The notes beneath the pieces are model-generated. The model had not been told where the DNA came from, did not search any database, and saw only the letters and a list, made by a program, of their open reading frames with translations. A program made the position numbers and the translations under genes. From the NCBI GenBank assembly GCA_036362985.1, contig JAYGXS010000003.1, forward strand, positions 78,834,205 through 78,898,204: a DNA stretch of 64,000 nucleotides. The letters run 5' to 3'. This document shows positions 1 through 11,646 of the stretch, one piece after another; the stretch's first letter is position 1; each line of letters opens with the position of its first letter. This DNA is from Ligula intestinalis. Taxonomy: Eukaryota; Platyhelminthes; Cestoda; Diphyllobothriidea; Diphyllobothriidae.

Positions 1-478
1 AACTGTCTACTATAGCGTGGACACGGAGCTCGGTTGATTAAAACTTACAGAAAACCCTTACGGCAAATGTCTATGGAACAATCAGTTGCAAAAAAACAGC
101 TTTTCAAACCCCTACTCTTGAAGGGCGACAATACCTTGAAGACTTTCAAGGACACTTACATAACATTATTTAAAGGACCTACCTTGCTCGTAGTTTGCAC
201 TTTGAAAAAAAAACCTTCCGATTCCCATTGCGAAGGATGCCTTGCTATTGTACGCCACATCAGTTTCTGTTTTCGAATTTAAGTGCCCTTGCGACTGCAA
301 GCAAAAAGGGCGAACACAACGCTAATTCGCAGCCGGAGCTAAGCAGCACTTGCCGGGTTGGCTATTAAAACTAGAGAATAAAACTCCTCGTTCTTACAAT
401 AATGAAAAAAAATTGGATACGGGCCAATCTGTAGATCCTAAACGTCCCTCCGAGTAATTATTCGGGCCCGAGCAACTC
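1..478. other. No gene recognised
   Basis: The one open frame (34-282, plus) starts at TTG, has no recognisable domain and no splice context, and its composition resembles the flanking AT-rich DNA. I see no repeat or RNA gene here. Confidence 0.4.
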
Positions 479-1668
479 GTACCTTGCGCTGCATGGGGGC
501 AGCCTGTATACGACGCTCTAAAACCGACCTATTTTAGTAGTTGGAGCATATTATGAACCTAGTTTTGCCCGGATCCCTAATTCACCCTTCATCCTGTTCG
601 AATTTTTGATTTACTCTTTCTCCCAAATCTCACTGCCCACAGTGTTTTACTTACCTACGTTAATAATAACACTAATTAACCCAGTTTACTAATTATCATT
701 CCTGACCTGCTGCTATGAAATCTTCAGTACGAATTCAATTATTTTGTATTCTCGCATTAGTTACTTACTTTATGCAGCGAGAGGACACCGCTGATTTGCA
801 CTCGCGAAATTTATGCTTCCAATAAATTCTGATGGATACGCTTTCTTCATACACCCAAATCCCTGCAAATTCTTATGCAACACAAACCATTATGATAGTT
901 AAAGCGCTTTCCCTGAATGGTTGCCAAATGACCCGGTACTCCTGTCGCTCTCAAGACTGAATGCTTGGCATTAATTGTCTCTTTATACCATGGTTTTTGT
1001 CGAAGTCTCACCTTTACGATTTATGAGTCCTGATTACTGAAGTTTAGCGCATCAGTGCTGAGGACCGTAGCAACACTGCCAGTCCTGGACGAGGCGCCTA
1101 ACTGCCAGACTACCTTTGATGGCATTAACCATTCTTCAGCGTGCTGTGGGTTGCACGGGTTTGCGTGGTGAATGCCACTCATGTCTGTCTCACTACAAAT
1201 GGATTCACACTCGAGACAATTATCTCGTGGTTACCGTGTGGGACACGTGAGCGGTGTGTCGTGTGTGCCGGTCTAAAGGTCGGGTAAACGAGAATAGTAA
1301 TTTTCTGTTTAATCACTTTCTTCACTGACACCGCCTTTAAAGTCGGTCATTACATTGTTACGCTCAAATGGACGTTTAAATAGACATTATTCAGTTTAAG
1401 GAAAAACACAAGATTCGCTGGAGAAATACCTTTGATAGAGAACAGAATTACAAAAACCGCCCATCGTCATTCTGTATTTCTTACAAAAAATACTAGGAAA
1501 TGTTCACACACCCTAAGCATACAGAATTCACTTATACAGCAATTTAGATGACAAATGTTATTACAATTCAAATATTTCAAAATAAAAGATAATCATCTTT
1601 TTTATGTCGTCCCAGCTCAAGTTCTCCACCAAGCTGTCCGATCTTTTCACCTCCACCGAGCGACACTT
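479..1668 (+). repeat. 1.19-kb tandem repeat, copy 1
   Basis: The segment starting ACCTTGCGCTGCATGG at about 479 is repeated head to tail at about 1669. Matching landmarks run through both copies: the phrase CTAAAACCGACCTATTTTAG (521 and 1709), TGCAGCGA followed by a half-conserved block, and GCCGGTCTAAAGG near 1269 and 2400. Divergence is roughly 20% by eye, with several indels, so the duplication is old. No frame is conserved between the copies, so I do not regard it as coding. A pair of LTRs without an internal region is possible but unproven. Confidence 0.7.
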
Positions 1669-2735
1669 ACCTTGCGCTGCATGGATGCAGCCTGTATACG
1701 ACGGTCTAAAACCGACCTATTTTAGTAGTTAGAGCATGTTATGGACCTAGCTTTGCCCGAGTAACATCCGGCTCCCTGATTCACTCTTCCTCCTGCCCGC
1801 ATTTCTGCTTTTACATTTGCTCCCCTACCTCACTGCCCCCAGTGTTTTACTTGCTTACTTTACCAATAAGAATTATAAGTCCAGTTTACTAATTGACATC
1901 CCTGACCCGTTTCTACGACCTCTTCTGTAAGAATTTAATTCTTGTGTATTCTCGCATTCGTTACTCACTTTATGCAGCGAAAGTACATCGCTGATAAACA
2001 TTCGCCACATTTATGCTTCCAAAATATTTGACTTTATACACTTTATTCACGCACCCAATTCCCTGTAAAGCGGCACAAACCATAATGATATGCTAAGGGC
2101 CTTGCCCTGAATGGTTGCCAACTGACTCGGTTATCCGGTCCTTTTCAGAACTGAATGCTTGGCCATAGTTGCCTCTGTATAACTTGGTCTTTGTCAAAAT
2201 ATCACGATCTATGAGTCCTTAAATAATAAAGTTTTGCGCACCTGTAGGGAGGACAAGGCGCTTTCCGCCAGTGTGTTGTGGGTTAAACAGGTTTGCTTTT
2301 TAGATGCTGCTCAAGCGTGTCTTACTACAAACGGATTAACACTCACGGCACTCCTCTCGTGGTTACTGTTTGCCATAGGTAACGTCTCTTGTTGTTTGTG
2401 CCGGTCTAAAGGCCGGGCAAAACAGGATGGTAGTTTTCTATATAATGCATACCTTCACAGCCACCAACTTTAATGTCTATCCTTTGCATTTGTATGCTGC
2501 TATGGACGTTAAAATGGAAAAACACGGACATTCGGTGGAGAAATACTTTTAATAGATAACGTCATTTTGTATTTCACACTTAAATACTAGAAAATGGTCG
2601 TACACTCGGAGCTCCCAGAATTCACTTATAAGACAATTTAGACGATTTTTCAACATAATTGTTCATCAACTCATTTATAACGTTCCAGCTCCATTCCTCC
2701 ATCTCCAAACTATCATCTTCACTTTCCGACACCTG
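1669..2735 (+). repeat. 1.19-kb tandem repeat, copy 2
   Basis: This is the second head-to-tail copy of the unit at 479-1668. It is about 120 bases shorter through internal deletions. The 79-codon frame at 2234-2473 lies inside it but is not open in copy 1, so it is most likely fortuitous. Confidence 0.7.
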
Positions 2736-4084
2736 AAAATTAGAAAACACTGATATCATATGTTAAAAAGTTTAATTTGGTGGGTTCAAACATGATAACG
2801 ACTAAGTTTTGGGATTTACCACTCAGGTAAGTTATGCCAGCTTTTGCCCTGAATATAGCCTTTGAACTTTTGGCTGAATATGTATTTGGCTTTCGTATTA
2901 GTACCGTCGGTCAAAAATACTATTAGGACGGACTCCAACGGCTGAACGGCTATTATTGCTAACATGTTTTCAAAGTCCTTTTTATACTGCGCACTCAGAT
3001 TTGGATATGGAAAAAATATCCACGCTTTATGTTACATCCTACGATTCTGCTACGACCACGTACAGAGAAGAGTGCATATTTCCACTGAACTACTGCGTGC
3101 GTAGTTTTTCCAAGGTAAAGTAAACAGTTTACTTCTTCACCGATAGGCGTGTTTTTTTTCAGCACGAGGTGCAGGCAGTTAGCTTTTTGCGCTTCACGTA
3201 GTCTTGTCGGAGGCAAAACATGTTGCCTTAGAAAGGATTGTTTTACTTTGCGTCGGAATCAGCGATAATAGGTTACTTCAGAATTCAGTTGATATGTGAA
3301 GCGTTAAGGTTGTTCATAATCAGGACATCGTAACGCATTGCAAATACGCTCGCTTTCCCCACCAGACTACTGCCTCACTGTGGGCTGTTCAACTGTGATC
3401 GAAAAATCATGAGGTTGTCAAGGGCTTGTGATCCCGGGATTCAAACGCTGAGGCAAACGACATTTATGGTATTCACGATCCGCTCAGTTTTGTCTGACAG
3501 GAGTAGGCCATTTCTAAAATAAGTGAACATACTCCCACCTTAACAGTCGGCTATACCTTTTCGGAACAACTGAAAAAACAAAAAAGATCAACATCGCTAT
3601 CGTCAACCTTCGTGAAGAATGATATTTTTTGTTTTATAGGTGAAAACGTGCTCCCCTTGGCACATATTCATCGTTAGCTCGTTTGATTGAAAGAGCAGAC
3701 TTTGGGTATTGTTATGCATATATTTGACTTTAATTGTTCAAAATCAGTCATAGACCTGCCCTTTCAAGGGTATGATTGCCTCACACGTGGAGCTTAACTG
3801 ACCATTCACAGCGCCAACATATGATCAGCTCTGTTGAAAAACAGCCTTAGGGTTAAACCATAACCAAGAACTTAATTGCGTATGCAGGTGGGCTGGCACG
3901 TAATCTATCTGTCTACGTCGGCCACAGCCAACGATTTAATAGGCAGGTGGCTGACAGACTTGGAAAACAAAGTGATATAAACGCTGAGGCGTTCAAACTC
4001 GGATGGACTGTGCGCATTACTTAGCATACTATTACGGCCGTCAAAATTATATTGACGCGCTTAGAGCCTTGATACGAAGGACAA
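2736..4084. other. Anonymous intergenic DNA
   Basis: I see no gene, RNA or mobile-element signature. The minus-strand frame at 2995-3216 has no family resemblance. Confidence 0.35.
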
Positions 4085-4445
4085 CTAACTGAGTCCGTCT
4101 AAGGAGTTATTATTTGGCTTTAATCGTTTCTTTATAACTTGCGCCTTGCCGCAAGCTGAGCTCCATAAAATACAAGTCTCTTACTGAAGGCATTTCGCAG
4201 ATACCCTCATCCTAAAAGAAGAAAAAAGCATAAGTATAATCTGATAAAAGACTAGCATTGGTACGTTATAATGCGACATGAATTATTCGGAAGTGTTATA
4301 ACAACTTAATTCATGCACGGAAAGCTGAAAAATGCTGCAGTATGACAATATCCAACTGATATATTTCGCTTTTATATATCAACAGGAACATAGCATTGCT
4401 TATGTGCAAAAGAAGCATTCTTTGGTTTTCGCTTTGTAGAAAAGC
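4085..4445 (+). repeat. Diverged dispersed repeat, copy 1
   Basis: Two blocks recur in the same order at 4625-5400. The first is the phrase TTATTTGGCT...CTCYATRAAATRC...CTTACTGAAGG (about 4108-4190, matching 4652-4738). The second is CAATATCCAA...ATATCAACAGGAAC (about 4347-4391, matching 5308-5350). The second copy carries about 430 extra bases between the blocks. No coding potential is shared. Confidence 0.5.
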
Positions 4446-4624
4446 GAACCTTGTTTGGACAAAACCATGCTGTAAAGCCACATGGATGTCCACTCAAAAA
4501 GGGCTAAACAGACCATAATAAGGTGGTGACCTCACAGAGTCTGGTGAATTACTGATTATAAAATTGGAGCACGCCGAACTCTGCATAGACACCAATTGTC
4601 TTTTCACGAAGGATTACTACATTA

Positions 4625-5400
4625 CTGGATAAAGCAGTCCTACTAACGAGTGATTATTTGGCTGTTAGTGCATGTTTATAAGTTGGCGTCCTTCGTAATC
4701 CAAGCTCTATGAAATGCGGGTCTTGTTAACTGAAGGCTGGCGCGCATGTGGCGAAGACCAACACAAGGTCTGGCACGCCTGGTAGTTGCGCACAAAGGTA
4801 GGGCTACTTTGAGTCGACCCGGTGGTGTCTACGCATTGCAAAACAATGGGCAAGGAAAAGTTCCTATTTGAGTTTGCGCAAGACTGGCTCATTATAAAGG
4901 GAGTCATACACAGGACACTCGGTGGACCGCATGACAGGTCTTGTCGCTTGTGGCCGTCGAAATATCGGGTTAATATGAAGAATACGTTGTCATATTTTCT
5001 TCATACTCCTCATCCGTCATAATTTACTTTACATCGATATGTGAAGCAGGTAGGTATGACGGGAAATACCTCTCATATATTGAAAATCTTTCTTGCAACT
5101 TGGCTTTCATATACGCAACTTAAAAGAAAAAACACGTTGGTAGGTTCTGGTGAACAATTAGCATTTGAACGTTCAAATGCAAAATCGATTAGTCGGAAAG
5201 GTATTGCTAAATCAATGCGTGCACCGACAATTGCGAAATGTTGCACTAGTATGCATTCTGGGCTTCGAATTCATTCATTAATTTGACGAAAAGGAAGCAG
5301 TCGGTCAATATCCAAGTGCCATATGTCGCTTGCCCATATCAACAGGAACTTAGTAATCCTTAAATTGAATCTAATCATTGTTCCGGTTTTGAGAATATAC
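4625..5400 (+). repeat. Diverged dispersed repeat, copy 2
   Basis: This is the partner of 4085-4445, in the same orientation. Plus-strand frames at 4822-5022 and 5041-5286 fall in or beside the extra segment and are not supported by the other copy. Confidence 0.5.
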
Positions 5401-7405
5401 CTTTTTGTGATATTCCATAGCAGGGAAATGCAGTAACTTAAATTGCGATTCGACGTAAATAAGACAATTTCAGGCTCGAATTGGAGGGGGTTTCATCCCC
5501 TTCTGCACATCATTGTTGAGGCAGTGACAGTGAAATACGCGTGGATCAACGTTTTGTGATAGGAGCTTGACGTAGTAACTGCGGTTCTTATTTCTACATT
5601 ACCAAACCTGTCCTGGTGTCACGCCCAGACGAAGTAGACCGCAGGCGCGCAATTAGGCTGGCTTTCAAAAAAACCGACTCTGGAAAGCTGCTCAGATAGC
5701 CCCTGAGTGAGAGGACTGTAGAGGTCGCATTAACGAGTCATCGTCATGTTCTCCATCTTGAAGGTCAAAGCAATTTGTGATTTGGCAGCTTTCTAACCAC
5801 GGTTTTCAGAACATTATAGAAATTCGCATTTATAAATGTAGTTCGTGGTGCGAAATGAACAGGAATATATGAAGGCTTTCCAGGCCGAGCGGCCTACGTC
5901 TTTCCCAACACTAACACGCGTGCATTGGTTCTTATGCGATGGATAGAAAAAGAATTATTCCTGTATCTCCTCGGCGAAATAAAGTTCATTCTACTCAGGT
6001 GCAAACGTCAATCACATTTCTCTAAATTATTTACTATGTGAGTTATTCTAAGAATATATTTCGCAGGCAGCCTGGACAGCTCATCCAATTGCCGACATAC
6101 GTAGGCATTAGAGTTATGGTGGAAGTCTTTTTCTTTATGAAGCAGATTACAGGTGCTTGGCTGCAGATAATGGAATGTGATTGTATGCCATAAGTATGAT
6201 AAACAAATGTTAGGAACGCACAAAGTGCGCATATTCATCCAGTTTGGTTGGCCAACTATAACTGGTGGGCAAAGCAGCGCCCGTATTTTGTGTGGGAAAG
6301 AGTGGAGCAAAAATAAATTGCTCCTGCAAAATAATGTTAAAGTGTATTTTGGAAGCAGCGTACGGTAGCTAGGTTTGTCGCTTTATAAATACAATATTAT
6401 TTTTGTGAGCATTCTTACTCATCCAGTTCTTTGGCTACCTCGGGTGACCAGTTTATCCACTTCCTGAGAGGCAACTTAAATTACATAGCTAACAGTTTCT
6501 TAACATTGAAAAATAATATATAATAAGTTGATAAAACTGTTTTGATCATAAATGACATGTTTAGACTATGTTCTAATAGTTTGGCATGCTTTAAAGAATA
6601 CTTCATATATATTTTATGTGAAACACAAATATTATTTAATGTTGTGAGAAAATGGAAGCTAGAATAGATTGCATTCATAAAACCCGACCCAGTGTTTCGC
6701 ACTTTTACGCTTACAACAAGCCGTCGGAGCTTACATGCCGCCAAAATAATCCGGTTTTCCCAAAAATAAAATATATGAGAGAAAGAGAAAGAGAAAAGAT
6801 AGAAGAATTTGGCCTTCCCTTGATCTGCCCCTCAGCCAAGACGACAATGATTCACAAAATGGAGCTAAGTGGAAACGCTCTGTGAAATAATTCAGGTCAA
6901 ATTCGTTAACCAAAAAACTCCTGTTTAATCATATTTTTACTTACAACAATGGTCATACATGTACTCAAGTGCAGCTATGCCATCTTGTGTTTGAAAATTT
7001 CGGTCTTTACTTAAACAAGCGTTAGTAATTACGTTCAGATCATGTTTGTGTAGAGTCATTTTCACTGATACTATCCACCCCGTTAACGGGATTTCAATAT
7101 AACTCTGCCATAGAGGAAGCTGCATGGTGTGTGCTTGAGCGAAATGAGGTCAACGCATTCAGTTCACCATACCTTTCTCTATTTTTTGCAATGAAATATA
7201 CATGTGTCCGACTTTTACATCCTCACTGAAAACCTTTCAGAATCATCAAGCTTCGAAATCTGTAAGTTGGATAACACTTTTCGTCCACTTCTATAGGTTG
7301 TTCAAATGTTTCCTGGACTCCAACATCCATTTAAATCACATAAGTGCTTCGCAGTTTGTCGTGTGTTTATTTGTATTATATTGTCTTAGATAGTCAGCTT
7401 CGAAA
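5401..7405. other. Anonymous AT-rich DNA with a short microsatellite
   Basis: I see no supportable gene. A short purine microsatellite of GAGAAA type lies at about 6776-6798. It makes the small frames around it (6652-6885 plus, 6731-6913 minus) look protein-like only because of its low complexity. Confidence 0.4.
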
Positions 7406-7679
7406 TCAGTAGATTTGTGGGGCGAGCTCAAAACGTCATCACCCCGCAAAAAATGGGGTCATGGAGGTCCCGGCAAGCGGTGGAAAGATGGAAGTCCAAA
7501 TGGTTCCTATAGTGGGCAAGCCAACCTCCTGTTCACCACAACCGTCAATTTTAACGGCATGCATATATTGCGTAGATTCGATGTTTTGGAAACTAGGTTG
7601 GTCGAGCTGAGATCAGTTGGCGTAGTCAAAAGGGAAACGGTACGTGTAGAACATTTACAGTCTAGAGAGGTGGACTAGT

Positions 7680-7996
7680 TAGTGGGATATGGTGTTAACG
7701 AGGAGACCGAAAAAGGACGAAAATCTGCGCCAATAATGGCGGTATGAACGTCAGCGATAGCAAATATTCATCGAAATGAACGTCGTAGACCCAACTTTAG
7801 AGTGAGGGATCGTTGACCAAAGGTTTTAATGGGTGTTTTGCCAGCTGCTTGAAAAAAATGAAGAGTTTGGTGACTATCAGTTAGTCTAAGTAAGTGGAAC
7901 AAGAGATAACTCGAAGCCGGTGTCTACGAGGAAGTTACACCAGGAACTCCTGTCGTATATGTGGAGTAGGCGACTGAAGAAGGATGGGCCGACCAC
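7680..7996 (-). pseudogene. Gypsy aspartic protease relic
   Basis: On the minus strand a frame at about 7975-7892 reads FLVDTGFELSLVP; the catalytic DTG triad is encoded at 7924-7916. After an internal stop and a frame change, the flap and C-terminal part follow, including FGQRSLTLKLG and IIGADF (7737-7720). DTG...IIGAD is the hallmark of retropepsin-type proteases of LTR elements. It lies directly downstream of the gag relic, as expected for a gag-pol arrangement. Stops and frame changes show that it is not functional. Confidence 0.7.
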
Positions 7997-8009
7997 GTTC
8001 GTCACCCTT

Positions 8010-8785
8010 ACTGGCCGGCGGGGAAGTTTTCCGATGCCGACTTCTTGTGTCTGAATTCGACAATGACGGGCATTTTGACCAAAATTGTGCTGATACCAAT
8101 AGGGACCATCAGTTGAAGGTTGGTTGAGAGTGGGAGACCTTTAGCGACGAATAGTCGAAGGTCTACGACGAGTGGCCCGGAGCTGGGAAACTGCGAGTGT
8201 GAGGGCATCCAGACGTCGGACGACATCTGCGATAGAAGGTGTCGTTACGGCCCGAGTAGAAACATTCACCAAGACGGGTGGCTGATAGTATTCGAGTATC
8301 CGCTCGGCTGTCTCAGCCAGCGTTTGAACTGACGAAGAAGGAATGTTGGGTGCAGTGATAGCTTGCACGGATGAAGGCAGCCGCTGAAGGAAAAGCTGTT
8401 TAAACATAGTGCCGTCCAGCTGTTTTCCCTCAGCTAGCTGCTCCAGGCGCCAAAGAAGCTGAGTTGGCTTCCTGTAACCAAGGTCCTTCTCGAAAATTAA
8501 ACGCTGAAGGCATTTGTGTGTTCATAAAGAGACACTTGAGCTGACGGCCTCCTTAAGTGTAGTATAGAGAGTCTCTGTGAGCGGACTGTCTATAATATCA
8601 CGGTGATCTGTTGCAATCTCCAGTGGCAATGCGGCCAAGAGATAATGAAATTTGGTTTCTTCCTTCGTGATTTGCCGCAGAGCAAAACGAGATTCGACTG
8701 TTTGCAGCCAAAGGGCTATGTCGCTCAGCCAGCATGTCGGCAAGTCGAATTTTTGTACCTCGCTGATGGCCTGACCGTCAGCCAT
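8010..8785 (-). pseudogene. Gypsy gag-like protein, frameshifted
   Basis: An ATG at 8785 (minus) opens a frame whose first 90 residues contain the pattern LPTCWLSDIALWLQTVESRF, then TKFHYLLAALP and a short helix-rich stretch. This is the N-terminal gag signature of a common Ty3/Gypsy group. The frame stops at 8522. The next gag segment (LFLQRLPSSVQ, then AERILEYYQ) continues in another frame from about 8515 to 8141. A third frame at about 8110-8010 retains the spacing of a zinc knuckle, with a conserved FGQNARHC core but a lost first cysteine. The product would have been the RNA-packaging capsid protein; this copy is dead. I infer the family from motif order, not from a search. Confidence 0.75.
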
Positions 8786-8890
8786 GATATCAAAGGTCAC
8801 AAAATATGCGGGCGAATTAGGATAAGTAACTGGAGTAAGAGAGGTAGAGAAAATGAAAGCACAATTAAAAATCGTAGTCACCAATGTTGG

Positions 8891-9229
8891 ATACGATATA
8901 GTCTACCCAGGAATCCGAGATAGGAGTGTTGAAACGGTTATGAACTAGTAAATAAGAACAACGTCGTTTGCAGATAAAAGCACATGCTTGTTCAATGTGT
9001 TATTTAAAAGTTGTGTATAGTTTACGGAAGGCATATTTAACTAAGTAAAACAAAGGGGCAGTTCAGTTTAACTATATACGTATGCATTTGAGCAGTCATT
9101 CTCACCTCTGAGATCACGTCGAACGGATGAAAACCTCAACGCTTGCATAAAGCTTAACCTCACCAACTACCGACCAGACTATAAAACAGTCAGCGTATCC
9201 ATGCAACGCCAGAAGTCACATTATCAATT
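8891..9229. other. No gene recognised
   Basis: I see no feature between the gag remnant and the hAT-like end. Confidence 0.3.
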
Positions 9230-9392
9230 AATATTAAAAGAACAATATTAAAAAGAATAACCTCAGAGGCTTCTTATACTGGCATTTAATAGAATTTCAT
9301 TTTAAAATATACTATCTGACTCTTTCTGAAATATTTTTCCAAATATTTGCTTTCTTGGCTTTCTGAGCTAAAACGGTTGCCGACCCCTGACA
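9230..9392 (+). mobile_element. hAT-like transposon terminal fragment
   Basis: The segment ends with GGTTGCCGACCCCTG at 9378-9392, whose reverse complement begins CAGGGGTCGGCAACC, a typical hAT superfamily terminal inverted repeat. It is preceded by an AT-rich subterminal stretch with TTTGCTTTCTTGGCTTTCTG, which also fits. I could not find the opposite terminus upstream, so this is an end fragment or a badly decayed copy. Confidence 0.5.
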
Positions 9393-10108
9393 TAGGGTAT
9401 AATGCATCGTGACCTGCCGACAGTTTGCTTACTAATGGCAGACGGAGAGAGTCCAGGCACTTAAGCGGCGTGGCTCAAATCTGTAATGGCTGGCAATTGT
9501 CTGATAAGCATACCTTCTGCGACGGTCTGGTAAGTCGCTGATACATTCTCTTAGTGAAATGCAATACTCCGAGTTAACCACGGCCTTTTCAAATAGAGGA
9601 ATATTTATTTAAGGATATAGGTAGGATACATTCCGAAGTGTATTTTTATTCTTAAAAATTTTCTTTCTTTCACTTAAAAAGGTCACCTGAACGCAATGAT
9701 AGTAGATACCTGGTAATCATAACTTTTTTACGAGGGAGTAAATCAAGCGATTTGAAGATAGGTTTAAGCAACACCTCTCACTTCAACTGTGGTACGATGA
9801 GTAAAGATACGCACGATAATGTCCAAAGGAAAGGAATGATCTACTTTAGTAAGTCTTGGAGGCAACCATCCTAAATCTTTTTTAAAAACATCTGGCAATT
9901 TATATGTGCTCTTAATTTTCCCTCGACCCTCTCAATATAGCCGAACTGCTTCCTCAATTTCAGCGATGATATTAAGTTCAAAACCATTCTTAAATAAGTT
10001 GTGAATACGACTGAGATAGCCAAAATGGTTAACGAGGCGTGTATATATGTTTATAAAGGACCGATATACAGCCAATATGATTCTTTTGTCAGTCTGTGTC
10101 ATTCAAAA
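9393..10108. other. Anonymous AT-rich DNA
   Basis: No gene or repeat is recognised between the two hAT-like elements. Confidence 0.35.
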
Positions 10109-10116
10109 GTGTGCAG

Positions 10117-11638
10117 TAGTCGCCAAAGACCATGCAATTTTCATAACTTTGTATATGTTTGATCATAACTTGAATACTAGTGTAAATGCATTTCGGAAAA
10201 ATTAGAAATAATAATGGACTGTATTAGGCATATTAGGTACTTAAATGTACTAAGTGTTTGCAAAGAAAAATAATTTTTTTAACATAATCCTGTGATTCCC
10301 GAGACGTAAAAAAGAGCTATAAATTAGAACAATAAATTAAGATATTGTGATACATTGAAAACTTGAAGCAAACACTTCCTATATATAGAAAGAACTCTTC
10401 ATTAGTCAATATATTCTGTAAATTAACGCTTACTGAATAATTATTTATTGAATGTCATTAAAAAAGTGTGTAATAGTTTTCCTTATTTTCACTGTCTTCA
10501 TTGATAAATTTATAAATTGTGCATCTGTTTGACGTTTACAGCAAAAACTTTTAAATAAGATAGATATAAAGAGCTTTTAGCGACGTTAAGTTTTATTCAA
10601 TATTAGTTTTAATGAATATGGCAAAAAATGCCTCAAAACAGCAATACTTATTGTCGAGGGTAAATCTTGTCCGCAGTGGAGTTGTGAAACTACTATTCCT
10701 AAGATTTATAAAAAGAACATCCCATAAAAAGATTACCTCTCAGAAAGTGCTTTGATTAGATATTCAGCTGACCGACTTCTGCCAACGTAATAACACAATG
10801 AAATTTGAAAATTATGAGAATTTCTTTCAGTTCCTGAAGATAAACGATTCAATTTGACTGGCAATGATAGAACTTTCTTTTCTCTTTTTAATGGATTATT
10901 TTTTGCAAAAGTGGATTAATTCCACTTTCTGATATAATTATGCGAATTCAAAAAAACGGGCCAGAAACATTGCAATTTTTTGAAATACTTATTATTCTTC
11001 TGTCTGTTCCGTTTCTGAATAACGCAAAAGGTGGACGTAAAGTACACAAAGAACTATATTTCTACACGACTTACATTTAATAAGGCCCTCTTTGTCTTAA
11101 ATTTGCATTAGCATGTTTGATATTTTGTTTTTGTTGCAAGGACAAAATGTGCATCATTTATGCATTCAAACAAACACTTCTGTTACAGCATTTTGTGCAA
11201 AAAACACTTCACAGGATAGCTATGCATAACTTTTAAAATACAAGCCTACAATTTTACTGCAAAGAAACGTGAGTCCTTTAACTTGGGTTCACTTGAATCT
11301 GAACAATTTTCGACAAACTTTTCCAGTTCGGGAAGGGATATCTTTTATACCTATTTTACTTATTTTTGAGTTTTTTTCATAACATAATCAACATTTACGT
11401 GCAGTTTGTTAATCTTTTTCGTAACAGCATAGGAAATTCCTACGATATGAGACTACTCCCCATTTACCCAAACTTAATGGCCATTTCTCTATATAAACCT
11501 AACTAAAATGAGAATTTAACTAACTAAAATGCTTTCACAGAATTAGATAAACTGAATGAATCAAAAAAGTGTTACTAAATAAACGCTAAAGTACATAGTC
11601 TTATTTCATCATGAAGGTTGCATAGTCTTTGGCGGCTA
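10117..11638. mobile_element. Non-autonomous hAT-like element, complete copy (1522 bp)
   Basis: The ends are imperfect inverted repeats. The left reads TAGTCGCCAAAGACCATGCA and the right, in reverse complement, TAGCCGCCAAAGACTATGCA. Eight bases flank each end: GTGTGCAG (10109-10116) and CTGTACAG (11639-11646), which match at 6 of 8 positions and fit the hAT target pattern nTnnnnAn. There is no transposase frame; the interior is AT-rich and non-coding. A second, inverted copy lies at 52274-53830 and a truncated one at 18212-18762. The three copies define the ends independently. Confidence 0.75.
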
Positions 11639-11646
11639 CTGTACAG

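Larger units (their letters stand above)
7406..8890 (-). mobile_element. Ty3/Gypsy LTR retrotransposon remnant (gag + protease)
   Basis: Reading the minus strand, this piece carries in order a gag capsid-like segment, a degenerate zinc-knuckle segment and an aspartic protease, which is the normal Ty3/Gypsy order. Reverse transcriptase, RNase H and integrase are missing; homology stops at about 7410. No LTR is visible at either edge. Several frameshifts and stops make it inactive. It is a 3'-truncated, old insertion of the type common in invertebrate genomes. Confidence 0.75.

Noticed and set aside
6652..6913. Opposed frames around a GAGAAA microsatellite
   Set aside because: Low-complexity composition explains the absence of stops.
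7415..7678. Plus-strand 87-codon frame
   Set aside because: Antisense of the Gypsy protease-downstream segment.
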